A DNA stretch of 64,000 bases. It comes from Chlamydomonas reinhardtii (lineage: Eukaryota; Chlorophyta; Chlorophyceae; Chlamydomonadales; Chlamydomonadaceae). This document shows, piece after piece, positions 24,120-34,782 of this stretch. Positions within the stretch are counted from its first letter, which is position 1. Every line of letters starts with the position of its first letter. The notes beneath the pieces are model-generated. The model did no database searches and was not told the DNA's origin. It saw only the letters and a program-made list of their open reading frames with translations. Where the stretch lies: positions 2,318,067-2,382,066 of the forward strand of contig NC_057017.1 of assembly GCF_000002595.2 (NCBI RefSeq), read 5' to 3'. The position numbers and the translations under genes are program-made.

Positions 24120-25674
24120 ATGGCAGAAGAGACAGGCCGGTCGCAGAGCGGCGCCGAGGCGACGACCAGCGATGCCATCCGATATGTCCAAGTGAGTGGG
24201 TCGACCTGGAGCGCAAACACATGCTGATCTTTCAGCCGATTGTATCATGTCCAATTCTTTATGTGGGAGTTTGGCTACCAGGGCGGCGACGACCGCGTGC
24301 AAAATGCTGCAAGCTAGATTAGGAGCTGCCTGTTTACCTCGATTTAGTATCCAGTTCTCCATATATGCAAAATGCCGAACACGCAGTACAAAGGCGAGGA
24401 GGACCTGCCCATCGTAATGGGCCTGGTCGACAAGGAGCTCAGCGAGCCCTACAGCATCTTCACGTATCGCTACTTTCTGCAGCAATGGCCACACCTATGT
24501 TACATTGCATATGACGGTGACAAGCCGTTCGGCACGGTCGTGTGCAAAATGGACATGCACCGGGACCGGGCGCTGCGCGGCTATGTCGCAATGCTCGTGG
24601 TTGACAAGGAGTACCGTGGCAAGCGCGTGGGTGAGTGAGTCTGTGTGTGTCTTAGTTGGGTGTAGGGGAGGGAGCGTAGGAGGCGGTGCGGATCGGGCAA
24701 GCACTGGCGGTGATGGGGCTTGGGGGGTTCGGCACGCGGCCGTGTTTGCACGTCACGCCTGGCGCACGAAGATCCTGCCGCACGCAATGCATTTCACGAA
24801 CCCCTCTCCCAAGCTTGACCCCGTCAAACGCCCCGCGCCGCACGCTGCACGCTCAACTCCGCAGGCTCTGAGCTGGTGAAGATGGGGATTCGGGAGATGA
24901 TTGCGGGCGGCTGCGAGGAGGTGGTGCTGGAGGCGGAGGTCGTAAACACCGGCGCCCTCAAGCTATACCAGGGGCTGGGCTTCGTGCGGGAAAAGCGCCT
25001 TCACAGGTGCGAGACTGGGAAGAGGAGGAGACAAATGGATGGGCGGTGCGGGGTGCGGTTGTTCAGGAGGTGGCACTTGGAGAGATAAAGGGAGGGAAGG
25101 GACTAGTGATAGGCTGAGCATGCAGTTGTGTGCTGCTGGTGGATGTGGGCTGCGGTACATGGGCTGTACGGAAAAAGTGCGCTGCAGCTGTCGCATGGTT
25201 TGGACGCCCCTTCCGTGGACCCGACTGGACACAGTGCGCGTGCTGCGGCCGGCGGCGTGGCGTCAGCCTTCAGGGCGACGCTACTGCTGGCACTTGACTT
25301 CCCGAAACCCAGCTGCGCCTGGGTCAGCTGCGCAACACGCACCAACATGGCACACCCCACCTCCAGCTGCGAGTACCGTATTACTAGCTGCGAACTAAGC
25401 TCCAGCTCAGTGACTGGCGCGCTTTCATCCGGCTAAGCACACACAGCGCCTCCCCGCCCTGCTTCCCGCCGCCGCCCCTGCCTTGCACAGGTACTACCTG
25501 AACGGTGTGGACGCCTACCGCCTCAAGCTGCTGCTGCCGCTGACCGAAGAGAAGAAGGCGGCGCTGGCGGCGGCCGCGGCGGCGGAGGCGGCGGAGCTGG
25601 AGGGGGTGGAGCTGGAGGCGGCGGCGGTGGACGCAGGGGCAGTCGCGGCGGCGGCGGAGCCTGCCATTGCGTGA
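24120..25674 (+). CDS. NAA30: N-alpha-acetyltransferase NAA30, catalytic subunit of NatC
   Basis: Four exons join in frame to 213 aa: 24120-24191, 24387-24630, 24865-25006, 25491-25674. The protein is a GNAT acetyltransferase that moves acetyl from acetyl-CoA to the N-terminus of nascent proteins starting Met-Leu, Met-Ile, Met-Phe and similar, acting at the ribosome with NAA35 and NAA38. Hallmarks in order are IRYVQYKGEEDLP, LSEPYSIFTYRYFL, WPHLCYIA, RGYVAMLVVDKEYRGKRVG (acetyl-CoA loop R-x-x-G-x-G/A type), EVVLEAEVVNTGALKLY, LGFVREKRL and YYLNGVDAYRLKLLLP. These match the fungal and animal Mak3/NAA30 layout almost block by block. The Ala/Glu-rich C-terminal extension of about 45 residues is unusual and probably disordered. 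Start chosen because exon 1 ends exactly at the conserved IRYVQ junction. Confidence 0.95.
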
Positions 25675-26972
25675 GGGGGTTGTGGAGGCATGCGGTGATG
25701 GGGTGTTTGTGCGGTTTCCAGGCAGAGGCAGAGGTGGCGTGGGCGGCGGGCGCGTGTGGCGGCGTGGTGCTGTCCGGGAGCGGTCAGTCGCGGCAGGGGA
25801 TGAAAGCAACGCCCGGTATCTTCGTTAACATGGTGTATAGGGCGTGGAGGTGGGCCCGGGGCGCGGTTGCGGGTGAGCATACGCGGACAGGCGGGGGTGG
25901 AGATTGAAGGCAGTGAGCATTCGGAGGTGGTGGGCGGGGGCGCGGGGCTGTCGTGGCCTGGCCTGGCAGTGGATCACTGAGAAATCCATAATAAAGGCAA
26001 AGCAGGTGATCATTGTGCTAGTGTACACGGCAGTCTCCACTGCCCCCCTGACTACAGTCACAACTGTTACACCGGGGTTACACGTGTCGGTTGTGCTCGT
26101 GTGTCCTTGCTGGGCATGGATACGCTCGTTAATGACGAGTGTGGTGGGAACGAATGCTCGTATGTTGACAGGCGCGGGTACCCTCTACACAGCAAGTAAA
26201 GCAACTCATGCACATGGCCGGACGCCCGGACCTGACGTCGCAATCCCACCATATCGTACGCCAAGCTAAAGTGCTAAACAAGTCGTCAATGCATTCACGC
26301 ACGTGTGCGGCGTTGTGCTATGTACAGCAATCTGGGTACGGCCGACCTTCGCCAGCGGACTGTAAATCTCCAGGCTATCGGGGGCATCCGAGCGAGGTGA
26401 CGCTTCGGGCATCTGGCTGCAAATGTACCACCACCTCCAGCCTTGTATCCACAGTCCAACTAGTACGAAACGCAACTTCCGCCTCGTCCATCCTCTTCCC
26501 CGGATCCCACGCCCGACGATTCAGTAGCCTTACCAGCCAGAGCCTAGGGGCGGCCCCGCCATGAGCTCTATCTCGCGGCCCATTGTAAAACAGCGGGGGT
26601 GCACCCTGCTGGTCCAGTCACCAGCAGCGCTAACGGCATTCGGCGAACGCCAGCACATGAAACCCCACAAAAGACCCGCACATTTGTCAACCGTGTGTGC
26701 CCTTCACAGCCTTACCACTTTCACTGAAAGTTAGTAAGACGCAAGGAACCCAACTGAGCACATGACAACTGCGCAGGGAACCACACCGCCAGCTTGCGTA
26801 TTCGTACAACATCCATCTTCATTACGGCATATCATACATGACGGTCCATACCTATATATTCGTAACGTCGCATATATAATCACACATGACGAAACACAAA
26901 ACTGCGAAACTTGAATAAAACTGTCGAGCGCGGCGCGGCATCCACCCATGGCGTGAACGTGTATATGGGGGG
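25659..26972. repeat. Direct repeat, copy 1 (NAA30 stop codon and 3' region)
   Basis: This segment is nearly identical to 41384-42649, with small indels and few substitutions. It starts a few codons before the NAA30 stop and runs through its probable 3' UTR, including a TGTAA at 26361-26365 that is also present in copy 2. It most likely duplicated from here to the far side of the palindrome. Confidence 0.9.
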
Positions 26973-28744
26973 GGAAGGTGGAGTGAGTCCGCCCGCCATC
27001 AATCCCGGTCGTGGGTCCCTCCTGATCCATGTCCCGCCGCGCCCTGTCCAATGGGCCTGCTAGCCTGCTGCGGCTGCTTACAAGCAGCCCCCGCAGGCTT
27101 CGCTGGAGGGAAGCCTGCTGGAGGGAAGCATCCCCTTGACAAATGCCAGTCGCACCCACAGCTATCTTCACGCGCAAATAATAATAATAATCCCAACGCT
27201 GGCCCATAGGGCCTAGCATGTATTAACGGGGCAACGCCTTCGCTGATCATCTCTCAACCCAGTTCGAGGGAAGGCGGGAAGTCACCACGACTACCTTTCA
27301 CGCGCAAACATGTGTCGCCGCCCGTCCTGCAACAGAACAACACTGTATGTAAGGGTGATCGCAATCCACGTAACTGACATTCCATGTCAGCAGATTACTC
27401 TTGTAACAAACACAATCTAAATGCACAGCGCCAGGATGAGGTCCATTAGTAGAGTCTCTACTCAAGACCAAAAGGAAAGAGAGGCATGCAAGTACCGTAA
27501 TGATCTGGGCCTGTGGGCCACTGGCGCGCGTGCCGGGCATTCGTACTGCATCAGCGTCACTTCATTAGACTGTATCCCGAAGGGTGAAAGGTTGGACAGC
27601 CCGCCAAAACCAGCAAAACCTGCACCACCAGCCGGAATATCAAGTTTGTTAAGCACGTCAAGCTCCTTATACAGCGCATAAAGCACGCCACAACAAGACC
27701 AGCTGCATGGCCCCAACTCGCATAGCACCATTGTGGTTCCATAACGCATTAGCACCGAGAAAAAATAGTATAATGTATGTTCTAGGACAGCTCCGACTAA
27801 CCCCAACTAACTCGTGTACGGCACTCCAAACCCCTCAGCCGTACAGGAGGTAGCGTGGCAGTCGGCAGCTGCGCGAGTCTGAGCAGGTAGTTGTACGGCG
27901 GCTCGGCTCGGAAGCTACCTGACTGTAGTGACGCACACGGGCAGTTGGTGCTAGTCGGCAGGCGCGCGAGTGGGAGCTGGCAGTTGAGCGCGCACGCGTG
28001 TGGGAAGCTGCGTCTGAGCACGGTGGAGCACGGCGGAGGCTGGCGGTTGGCGCGGCGTGCGAGTGGGACTGCGTAGTCGTGCCCGCGCCGTTTGGGAAGC
28101 TGCGTGTGAGCTGTGTGTAAACTCAGAGAGACGCATGGGGCTGACCTGGTTTCCATGAGCTGCCTCTGAGCGCACACGGTTTCACACGGTTGACAGTTGG
28201 GCACCAGCGCGGGCGGGATTCGCTGGAGTGCATGGGAGTCGCTGGTGTGCACGCGCGGGCGGGGCGCAGGGGAACTCGGCGGAAACGCGGCGGCAGCATT
28301 CCGTCACAAAGAACTAGCACATTACTGCGACATGCTCATGGGCTCAGCGCTGCTGCCAGCGCCGCCAGCGGGCGGCTCAGAACCCACACGCAGCTCCCCG
28401 CCCTCCCCGCCCTGACCCGAACCGCCAGCACCTAGCCTCAGCCCTGCATCGATGCGCGACACAACCTGCCGCACGCGACCTGTGCTGCCGCCAGGCGCAC
28501 GGAGGCGACTGCGGAGGCGGCATGCACGGAGGCGGCTGCTGCAGTGCCTGCACTAGAGGGGCAGGTAGCGCCAGCGCGGGCGGCGGCGGCAGCTCCACGC
28601 GCTCATCGCCGTCTCCCAGACCCTCCTCATCACCGCCGTCCGCGGGCGACGGCAGCGGCGGCAGGAGCCCCAGGTCGCCCAGGGGGTTGCTGAGCAACAG
28701 CAGCGGCTGGCTAGATCCACAGGCGGCAGCTGCGTTTGAGCGGT
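26973..28744. other. Intergenic region up to the palindrome edge
   Basis: No complete gene is visible. The stretch 27840-28260 is G-rich on the plus strand with loosely repeated words (gcgagtgggag, gggaagctgcg). The part nearest the palindrome contains the possible coding fragment described separately. Confidence 0.45.
28377..28742 (-). pseudogene. Possible host-gene fragment at the palindrome edge
   Basis: On the minus strand, a frame with codon use typical of the genes here (many CTG, GAC, GAG, CCG) encodes a Leu/Pro-rich stretch with LLLLSNPLGDLGLLPPLPSP and an acidic DGGDEEGLGDGDERVEL, then Gln/Pro-rich sequence. It is cut by the palindrome edge at 28745 and continues into no recognisable partner. 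It may be an exon remnant truncated by the rearrangement. The plus strand is open over the same bases, so the call is weak. Confidence 0.25.
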
Positions 28745-28762
28745 AACCCTGTGTGTGTTTGG

Positions 28763-28767
28763 TTACA
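28763..28767 (-). terminator. Probable polyadenylation signal of the left CR-like gene
   Basis: TGTAA on the minus strand, mirrored in the right arm at 39129-39133. It lies about 900 bases past the stop, after the minisatellite, and about 18 bases inside the arm edge. Confidence 0.4.
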
Positions 28768-29034
28768 AGGTGGTGTGCACGATCGTGCGCGCTATCCTTT
28801 CCTTGTAGGACCATTGGCCCGGGCCGGGGGGCCCTATCTCCTGCAACACCCCTCCTGTTCCTACGGGCGCTCCGTTTCCCCGTCTCCACCCAGCCACTGG
28901 ACTCCACTTCCTGTGACTCCCCTGGACGCAGCAATCAGCCCTTCGCCTCCGTATAACTGGCTCGGTTAGTCTCGTTACTGGGAGAAGGAACGCACACTTC
29001 CAATCCTATGTGAGGGAATCAGAGCCAACATGTA

Positions 29035-29134
29035 NNNNNNNNNNNNNNNNNNNNNNNNNNNNNNNNNNNNNNNNNNNNNNNNNNNNNNNNNNNNNNNNNN
29101 NNNNNNNNNNNNNNNNNNNNNNNNNNNNNNNNNN
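29035..29134. other. Assembly gap (100 N)
   Basis: Exactly 100 Ns, the conventional size for a gap of unknown length. The flanks are reverse complements of each other (tatgtgagggaatcagagc before, gctctgattccctcacata after), so the join is suspect. The right arm reads through this place with a (GAT)n tract. Confidence 0.98.
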
Positions 29135-29236
29135 GCTCTGATTCCCTCACATAGGGCGGTCAAAGACTACCTGTCTAGGATCGGAATGGAGACGGCGTCA
29201 GCCGCTCTCTCACGCGACCTATATCCTCTATCTGCG

Positions 29237-29612
29237 GTCCCGGCTGCTACTGCCGCCGCGGCATCGCTCGGCCGCTACTGCCGCGGCGGCATCACTCGGC
29301 TGCTACTGCCGCCGCGGCGTCACCCGGCTGCTACTGTCGCCGCGGCGTCACTCATCTGCCACTGCTGCCGCGGCGTCGCTCGGCTGCTACTGCCGCCGCG
29401 GCGTCACTCGCCTGCCACTGCCGCCCAGGCGTCGCTGTGCTGCTACTGCCGCCGTGGCGTCGATCGGCTGCCACTGCCGCCGCGGCGTCACTCAGCCGCC
29501 ACGGCTGCCGCGGCGTCACTCAGCCGCCACGGCCGCCGCGGCGTCACTCAGCCGCCACGGCCGCCGCGGCGTCACTCGGCTGCCACTGCTGCAACGGCGT
29601 CACTCGGCTCTT
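29237..29612. repeat. 27-bp minisatellite, about 13 units (left arm)
   Basis: Units of the type gctactgccgccgcggcgtc plus seven bases repeat in tandem with point differences. The tract lies downstream of the stop codon of the left CR-like gene, in its probable 3' UTR. The right arm has about 15 units. Confidence 0.9.
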
Positions 29613-29661
29613 GCACCGCCATGTGGTCGGCGCCGCCATGCATGCACGCCCTGTCGCAGCA

Positions 29662-32600
29662 TCACAGGGGCCCTTGCACCCGCTCGTGCTCCCACAGCGC
29701 CCGGTCGTACTCCTGCGTCACCTGGCAGCCGCCCCCGTACCCCGACAGGCGCTGGCAGATGGAGCGCGGCAGCCGCGTGCGGCCCTGCAGGCCGGCCCAT
29801 TCGAAGTCCACGAACTGGACCTGCACCTGCGCCCCGCCGCTGATGCTGCTGCCGCCTGCGCCGCTGCCCGCCGCCGCGTCCACGCCGCCGCCACCAGTGC
29901 AGCCGCCGCTGCCCGAGGCCGCCGCCGCAGCGCCCCGCACCATCACGTTGGCCTGCCGCAGGTCGGCGTGCACGCCCGGCAGCCGCCCACCGCGGCCGTC
30001 GTCCACCATCACCTCGTGCGCCCGGCGCAGCGCCGCCACCACCTCGCCGTGCAGCCGCCGCTTCTGGTCCGGCGGCAGGCTCCAGAACATGACCCAGCCG
30101 TCCTCGGCCGCCAGCCACTCCATCACCAGCATGGTCATGCCGCACGGCAGCGGCCGCGCCTCCTCCAGCACCAGCGCCGGCGCCAGGCCCGCCGCCGCCC
30201 AGGCGCGCTGCACGCGGACCGCGTCCGGGCTCATGCGCGTGAACTTGACGGCCACGGCCCTGCATGCACAACCCGCCCGGCGAGGAGGTAGAGGAATGAA
30301 AATGAAGGCCGTGGATAAGCGGGCAGAGCAAGATACAGGAGGTATTAGGTTCACCCAATTATCCCGCGCTCAAAGGCGTCACGAAGAAGGCATAATAATG
30401 CTTCCCATTCGCACAACGATCACCAGGCAGAAAGAAATTAAGGAGCTCGCCGCCCAATCACAGCCGCTGGTGGGGTAGGCGCCGCGGCGAGGCCGTGCCC
30501 CCCATCCATTGCTTGTCACCGCGCGCACCTGCCGCCGTGCTTGGCGGAGTACAGCGGCTTGTACACGCCAGGCCCAATGGCCCGCACGTCCATGAAGCCC
30601 GTCCCTGGGCGCAGCGGGTAGGGCAGCTGCAGGGACAGGTCGCGCACCGGCGGCACCACCCCGCGCCGCGCTTTCTTCTGCGCCTGCTCCTCTGAAGCTG
30701 ACGGCGACGCCGAAGCCGAAGCCGACGCAGCCGAGGCCGAGCACTCCGCCGTGGGCGAGGCGGCAGGGGGCTGCGGCTGCTGCGCGAGGCGGCGGCACGA
30801 GTCCTTCAGCAGCCCGAAGCCGTCCTTGATGGCGCGCAGCACCAGCGCCAGGCGGTCCATGTGGTCTGGAGGTTGCAGGCACGGGGGGGGGGGATAAGTT
30901 CAATCGAGCTTCCAAATCCGAGACAGGGCGGGCCAGTGGAGCGGGGGGCCCACGCGTTCCTGTCCAACAAGGACGAACAGGCAACTGGCAAGCCGCAGCT
31001 CAACACGGACAAGCGCACGCAAGCACGGGTGATCCAAGGCGCTGAGGCCACGGTTCCTAAAATCGCGCATTTTGCCTGACGGCCAGGTGTGGCGCCCTGA
31101 GGAACTAGAAGTAGCGCGCACTAAATATGCGCGCCATCCACCCACCGCAGTGTTGCACTCAACGGTAAACGATACGCTTCGTTTGAAACGTCATACGATA
31201 AACAAACGGCCGGGACTGGCGTTTAGGGGGCTTGTAAACGGCTGATTTCAAACGCTCAACGGGTAGCGCTGAGCGGTTGAAACGACACGCCGATGGTGCC
31301 CGAGCCCTCCCGAGCCACCAGTGGACGAGTCCAGTTGCGCGGCTTCCTGATTAGCCGCCACCATTTGCTTGCTGGCATCCTCCAGAGCCTGGATAATTGT
31401 CTTCACCTCCCGTGAGACCTTAGCACAGGACAGTTCCGGAAGACCAAGGAGGTGCCCCTGGAGGTGCCCACGTACTCGCAAGGCAGAGTCGTAGAAATTA
31501 TGACCGCACAACGTGCACTCTAAATGCTTGTTGCTTTAGCAGAATTAACATTGCCCCACTCTCGGCCGTTTTTGCTTTTCGGAGGCATTGCCGATGTCTC
31601 GCGGCCGTTTGTATGAAAGTTGTGCATTTGGATAACTTAAGTGCACTAGGGGGTTGGTTTGTACCCCAGAAACGCCTAAATACGCGATCAGCGTTGCGCA
31701 ATAGTGGCACGAACCGTGGGTATGGGCCCCTCCAGGGAGACGTTTCAAAAGGCGTTTATAGGGTCGTTTTGACGGAATGCTCGCCGTTTCGTTTGAAACG
31801 ATCGTTTATAAAGCTGAAATCCCGTTGAATGCAACACTGACCCACCGGGATCGCAGCGCTCCATGCTGAACAGGTGCAGGTAGGGCGTCAGCGGCTCGCA
31901 CACCACGGTCACGTCGCGCGGCGACGCCAGCGCCGACACGCGCAGGTGCGGCCCCGCCAGCTCCAGCATCAGCGCCGGCAGCACCGTGTGCCGCACCTGC
32001 GCGGCCAGCTTCGGATCCGCCACGTAACATTGGTAGTAGCGCTGGCCCTGAATGTAGGGGTCTCCTGATTCGCCGATCTGCAGGGCGCGATAGCAAGCAG
32101 CGATAACAGGCTTGGCTCGGACGTGCATGAGATCATGAGATTGCGTGTGGTACCCATGCATGGCGGTTTGGCCCAGGCATGCAGCAACAGCAGGGGTTAC
32201 AGGAAGGTGGGCTAAGCGCACAGGGGCAGGCGCCTGCTGCGGATCTGCCCAATCTGGGTGGAAGCTGCCGTCGTATGCGGCCGCCCCACGCACTCATGGC
32301 CAGCCACGCACCTCGTTCTTGACCCCCTGGATGTACATCGGCAGCCACATCGAAGCCGCCGGCCCGGTGCCGACGCAGCAGCGCAGGCTCCCGTCGGTCT
32401 CGAACTTCACGGTGCGAATGGGATGGTGGGCGTCAATCGGCTCGCCGAGGTAGCCTTCGAGCAGGGCAGAGAACTCATCCATGCGCTCCGTCTCGTTGCC
32501 AAAGCTCCGGGCCATGGTCTCGCACAGGCTGCAAACGGGCACATAATAATTGAGCGCAGTTACGTTGTGGTCACTCCCGTAGGAGCTATACGCATCAATG

Positions 32601-33808
32601 CAGACTTTCCACGGCGAAGTCAGGACGTCGACTTGCAATCCCGCCATTCCCGGGCCGCCAGGCTGTAAGAGTAAACCGGTGTGCGACCTTTCTAGTTTTG
32701 ACCCCCAGCCTGTCGACCTGTGGCGGAGTGCCCACAACCTGTCCAACCTTCCGCGCGTGGCACAACACCACGCAAACCCAATTCATTCCCAACGCCATCC
32801 TCCCTGTTACCTTCTCGCCAGCACGAAGTCCACTTGTGACGGGGCCACGTCGTCAGCACCACCACCGCTGCTGCCACCGCCACTGCTGCTGCTGATGCCG
32901 CTACTGCCGCCATCGCTGCCGACGCCCCGCATCGCCGCGTGGAACATCGCCACCAGCTGGTCCAGCACTGGGTCGTACAGCGCAATCGGCAGAGCCCGGG
33001 TCGGGCCCTTGCCATCGGCTGGCCGAAAGCACTGGAAGAAGTCGTGATGCTGCGACCAGACCTCGCTGTGGGCCATGTCCGAGGGGCTTGGCAGCGCATC
33101 GAGCTGCGCCTGCAGCTGGGACCCTATGAGTATGCGTGCACACGAAGTCTCAGTATCCGCATTAACGTCACAGGCAGAAGCACGCAGCCCAGCGTCAGCA
33201 ACGGCCCAGCGTCGGCAGCCCAGCGTCGGCTCCACACTCACGTACGAGGTCAGCGCCCCCGGCTGAAGCGCAAGTAGGCACGGCAAGTAGGCACTGGTCA
33301 GAATGGACCCAGGGCAGGTGTCACAGCTCTCAAGGCAAGGTGCAAGCGAGCCCCGCTTCGGCTCCTCGGCTCCTCGGCGCCCTGAACGCTCACCGTTCGG
33401 TTGCGAGAGTCGCAGCTGCTCCTTCTCTTTGCGCAGCTGCGCCTCCTTGTTGCGCAGCTGCTCCTTCTTGCTGCGCAGCTGCTCCTCCTTGTTGCGCAGC
33501 TGCTTCTTCTCGCTGCGCGCAGCAACCAGCTCGTCGCGGCAAAACTGCCGCTCGTCACATAGCTGCTGCTCGAGAAGGCGCCGCCGCGCTTTATCCTCCT
33601 CGTTGAGAGCTGGCTTGAGGAGCTGCGCCTGCACGTCGCTGAGGTCCTGGCGGATCTTTTCCACGCGAGACACGAGGTCGTCTTGCCGCGCTTGCTTCTT
33701 CTCGATTTCCTTCTCGACCTTGTCTATGTCGGACGTGGTCTTTGCTATGTCCCTCTCTACTGCCTCAAACTCCCGAGCAACGTCTACAGGGCGGTTCATG
33801 CGGTTCAT
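29662..33808 (-). CDS. Crinkler-type (CR) REase-like/protein-kinase fusion protein, left copy
   Basis: Exons are 33394-33808 and 32811-33123 (or one block with the 270-bp piece retained), 32312-32662, 31846-32077, 30529-30865 and 29662-30259. The N-terminal part (residues about 1-140) is a charged coiled coil with heptad repeats (EKEQLRN type). The middle carries the nuclease-like signature MYIQGVKNE | IGESGDPYIQGQRYYQCYV, split by an intron. The C-terminal domain is a divergent kinase with AVAVKF (lysine strand), HADLRQANVMV (catalytic loop) and FVDFEWAG (metal-binding loop). This order resembles eukaryotic CR effectors described in fungi, oomycetes and other protists. The role here is unknown. 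The gene looks whole. Intron 3 holds a hAT element just past its splice donor. The junction between the coiled-coil and nuclease exons could not be settled by eye. Confidence 0.7.
31148..31839 (-). mobile_element. Non-autonomous hAT DNA transposon, 692 bp, with BED zinc-finger remnant
   Basis: The ends form inverted repeats of about 17 bp (CAGTGTTGCA[C/T]TCAACGG), typical of the hAT superfamily (CAGNG start). They are flanked by a perfect 8-bp target duplication, acccaccg, at 31140-31147 and 31840-31847. The right palindrome arm at 36755 keeps the empty site with a single acccaccg (as its complement), which proves insertion into this arm. On the minus strand, a frame ending at 31248 encodes KHLECTLCGHNFYDSALR, then VRGHLQGHL, a CxxC...HxxxH BED finger as found at the N-terminus of hAT transposases. 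The catalytic domain is absent, so it needs a transposase from elsewhere. Confidence 0.92.
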
Positions 33809-34067
33809 GGTACCTAAAGGCTCCTACATGCTAGAAAGCTGCAAATACGTTCGTTACATTTTGGTGGGTTCGCCTGAGACACAAACAACTCGCACCGAGG
33901 ACAGGCGGGGACCGAATTGACGTGCAATGACACAATGGCCTCAGCTCCCTTGCTCCAACTCGCTGCGAACCACCACTAGCGGCCAGGTTTGGTCACACCG
34001 TGCGGCCTTGCTGTGTCGGTTGTATACTTATATATGCGGGCGTCCAGCTAGGGCCGTGGGGGAATGG

Positions 34068-34455
34068 CGAAGTCGCTTTCTTTCGGGGGAGGGGGGCCGG
34101 AGACGCGGGGCACGGAGGGAGAGGGGAGAGCCCGCGAGCGCCGCACGAGTGCGGTACCGATTCCGAGTACCTTGTAGCGGGGTCTGTCGGGATGGTTTCG
34201 ATATGTGGCATGTAGCCAGTGGCTGCATTTTCACCAAGCATTAATGCCCGGCAGTGCCACCGCCGACGTTCCCAGACTGGGCCCGTCAGTCGTTCTTCGT
34301 CTGTTCAACACCATAGCTTGAGCGCTATGTCGTTATCGTTTGCTTGTGTAGTATTATTTCACATTATAAGGGCAAAGATCGCAGCGCTGCAAGATCCGTC
34401 ACAAAGTTATTATGCAGCCTGCACAATTGTGTCAATAAAATAGCGCGTTAGAAAC
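34068..34455. other. Single-copy loop at the centre of the palindrome
   Basis: About 388 bp with no counterpart in the arms. It separates the two divergent CR-like genes and is less GC-rich toward its right side. No gene is seen. Any shared control region for the two genes would include it. Confidence 0.8.
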
Positions 34456-34485
34456 AATTCCTCCACGGCCCTAGCTGGACACCCG

Positions 34486-34495
34486 CATATATAAG
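34486..34495 (+). promoter_or_regulatory. Possible TATA box of the right CR-like gene
   Basis: The sequence cgcatatataagta holds a TATATAA about 290 bases upstream of the start at 34783. The mirror copy at 34026-34037 points toward the left gene. The match to a TATA consensus is good, but no transcript start is known. Confidence 0.35.
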
Positions 34496-34782
34496 TACAT
34501 AACCGACACAGCAAGGCCGCACGGTGTGACCAAACCTGGCCACATTCCCCGCCCTCAAACTCTCCCCGCCCCTCTCACAATGGTCCTCAACAAGGGGCAC
34601 GCCCCATGACCGCTAGTGGTGGTTTGCAGCGAGTTGGAGCAAGGGAGCTGAGGCCATTGTGTCATTGCGCGTCAATTCGGTCCCCGCCTGTCCTCGGTGC
34701 GAGTTGTTTGTGTCTCAGGAGAACCCACCAAAATGTAACGAACGTATTTGCAGCTTTCTAGCATGTAAGAGCCTTAGGTACC

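Larger units (their letters stand above)
28745..34067. repeat. Palindrome, left arm
   Basis: The left arm is almost identical to the reverse complement of 34456-39151. Differences are a hAT insertion (31148-31839), the 100-N gap, fewer minisatellite units, small indels in the coiled-coil exon and scattered single-base changes. It also lacks about 90 bp near 33980 that the right arm has at about 34541-34610. The outer edge lies about 18 bases beyond the polyadenylation signal of the enclosed gene. Confidence 0.95.

Noticed and set aside
29237-29612. CRISPR array
   Set aside because: The 27-bp units are directly adjacent with no unique spacers, and the DNA is eukaryotic.
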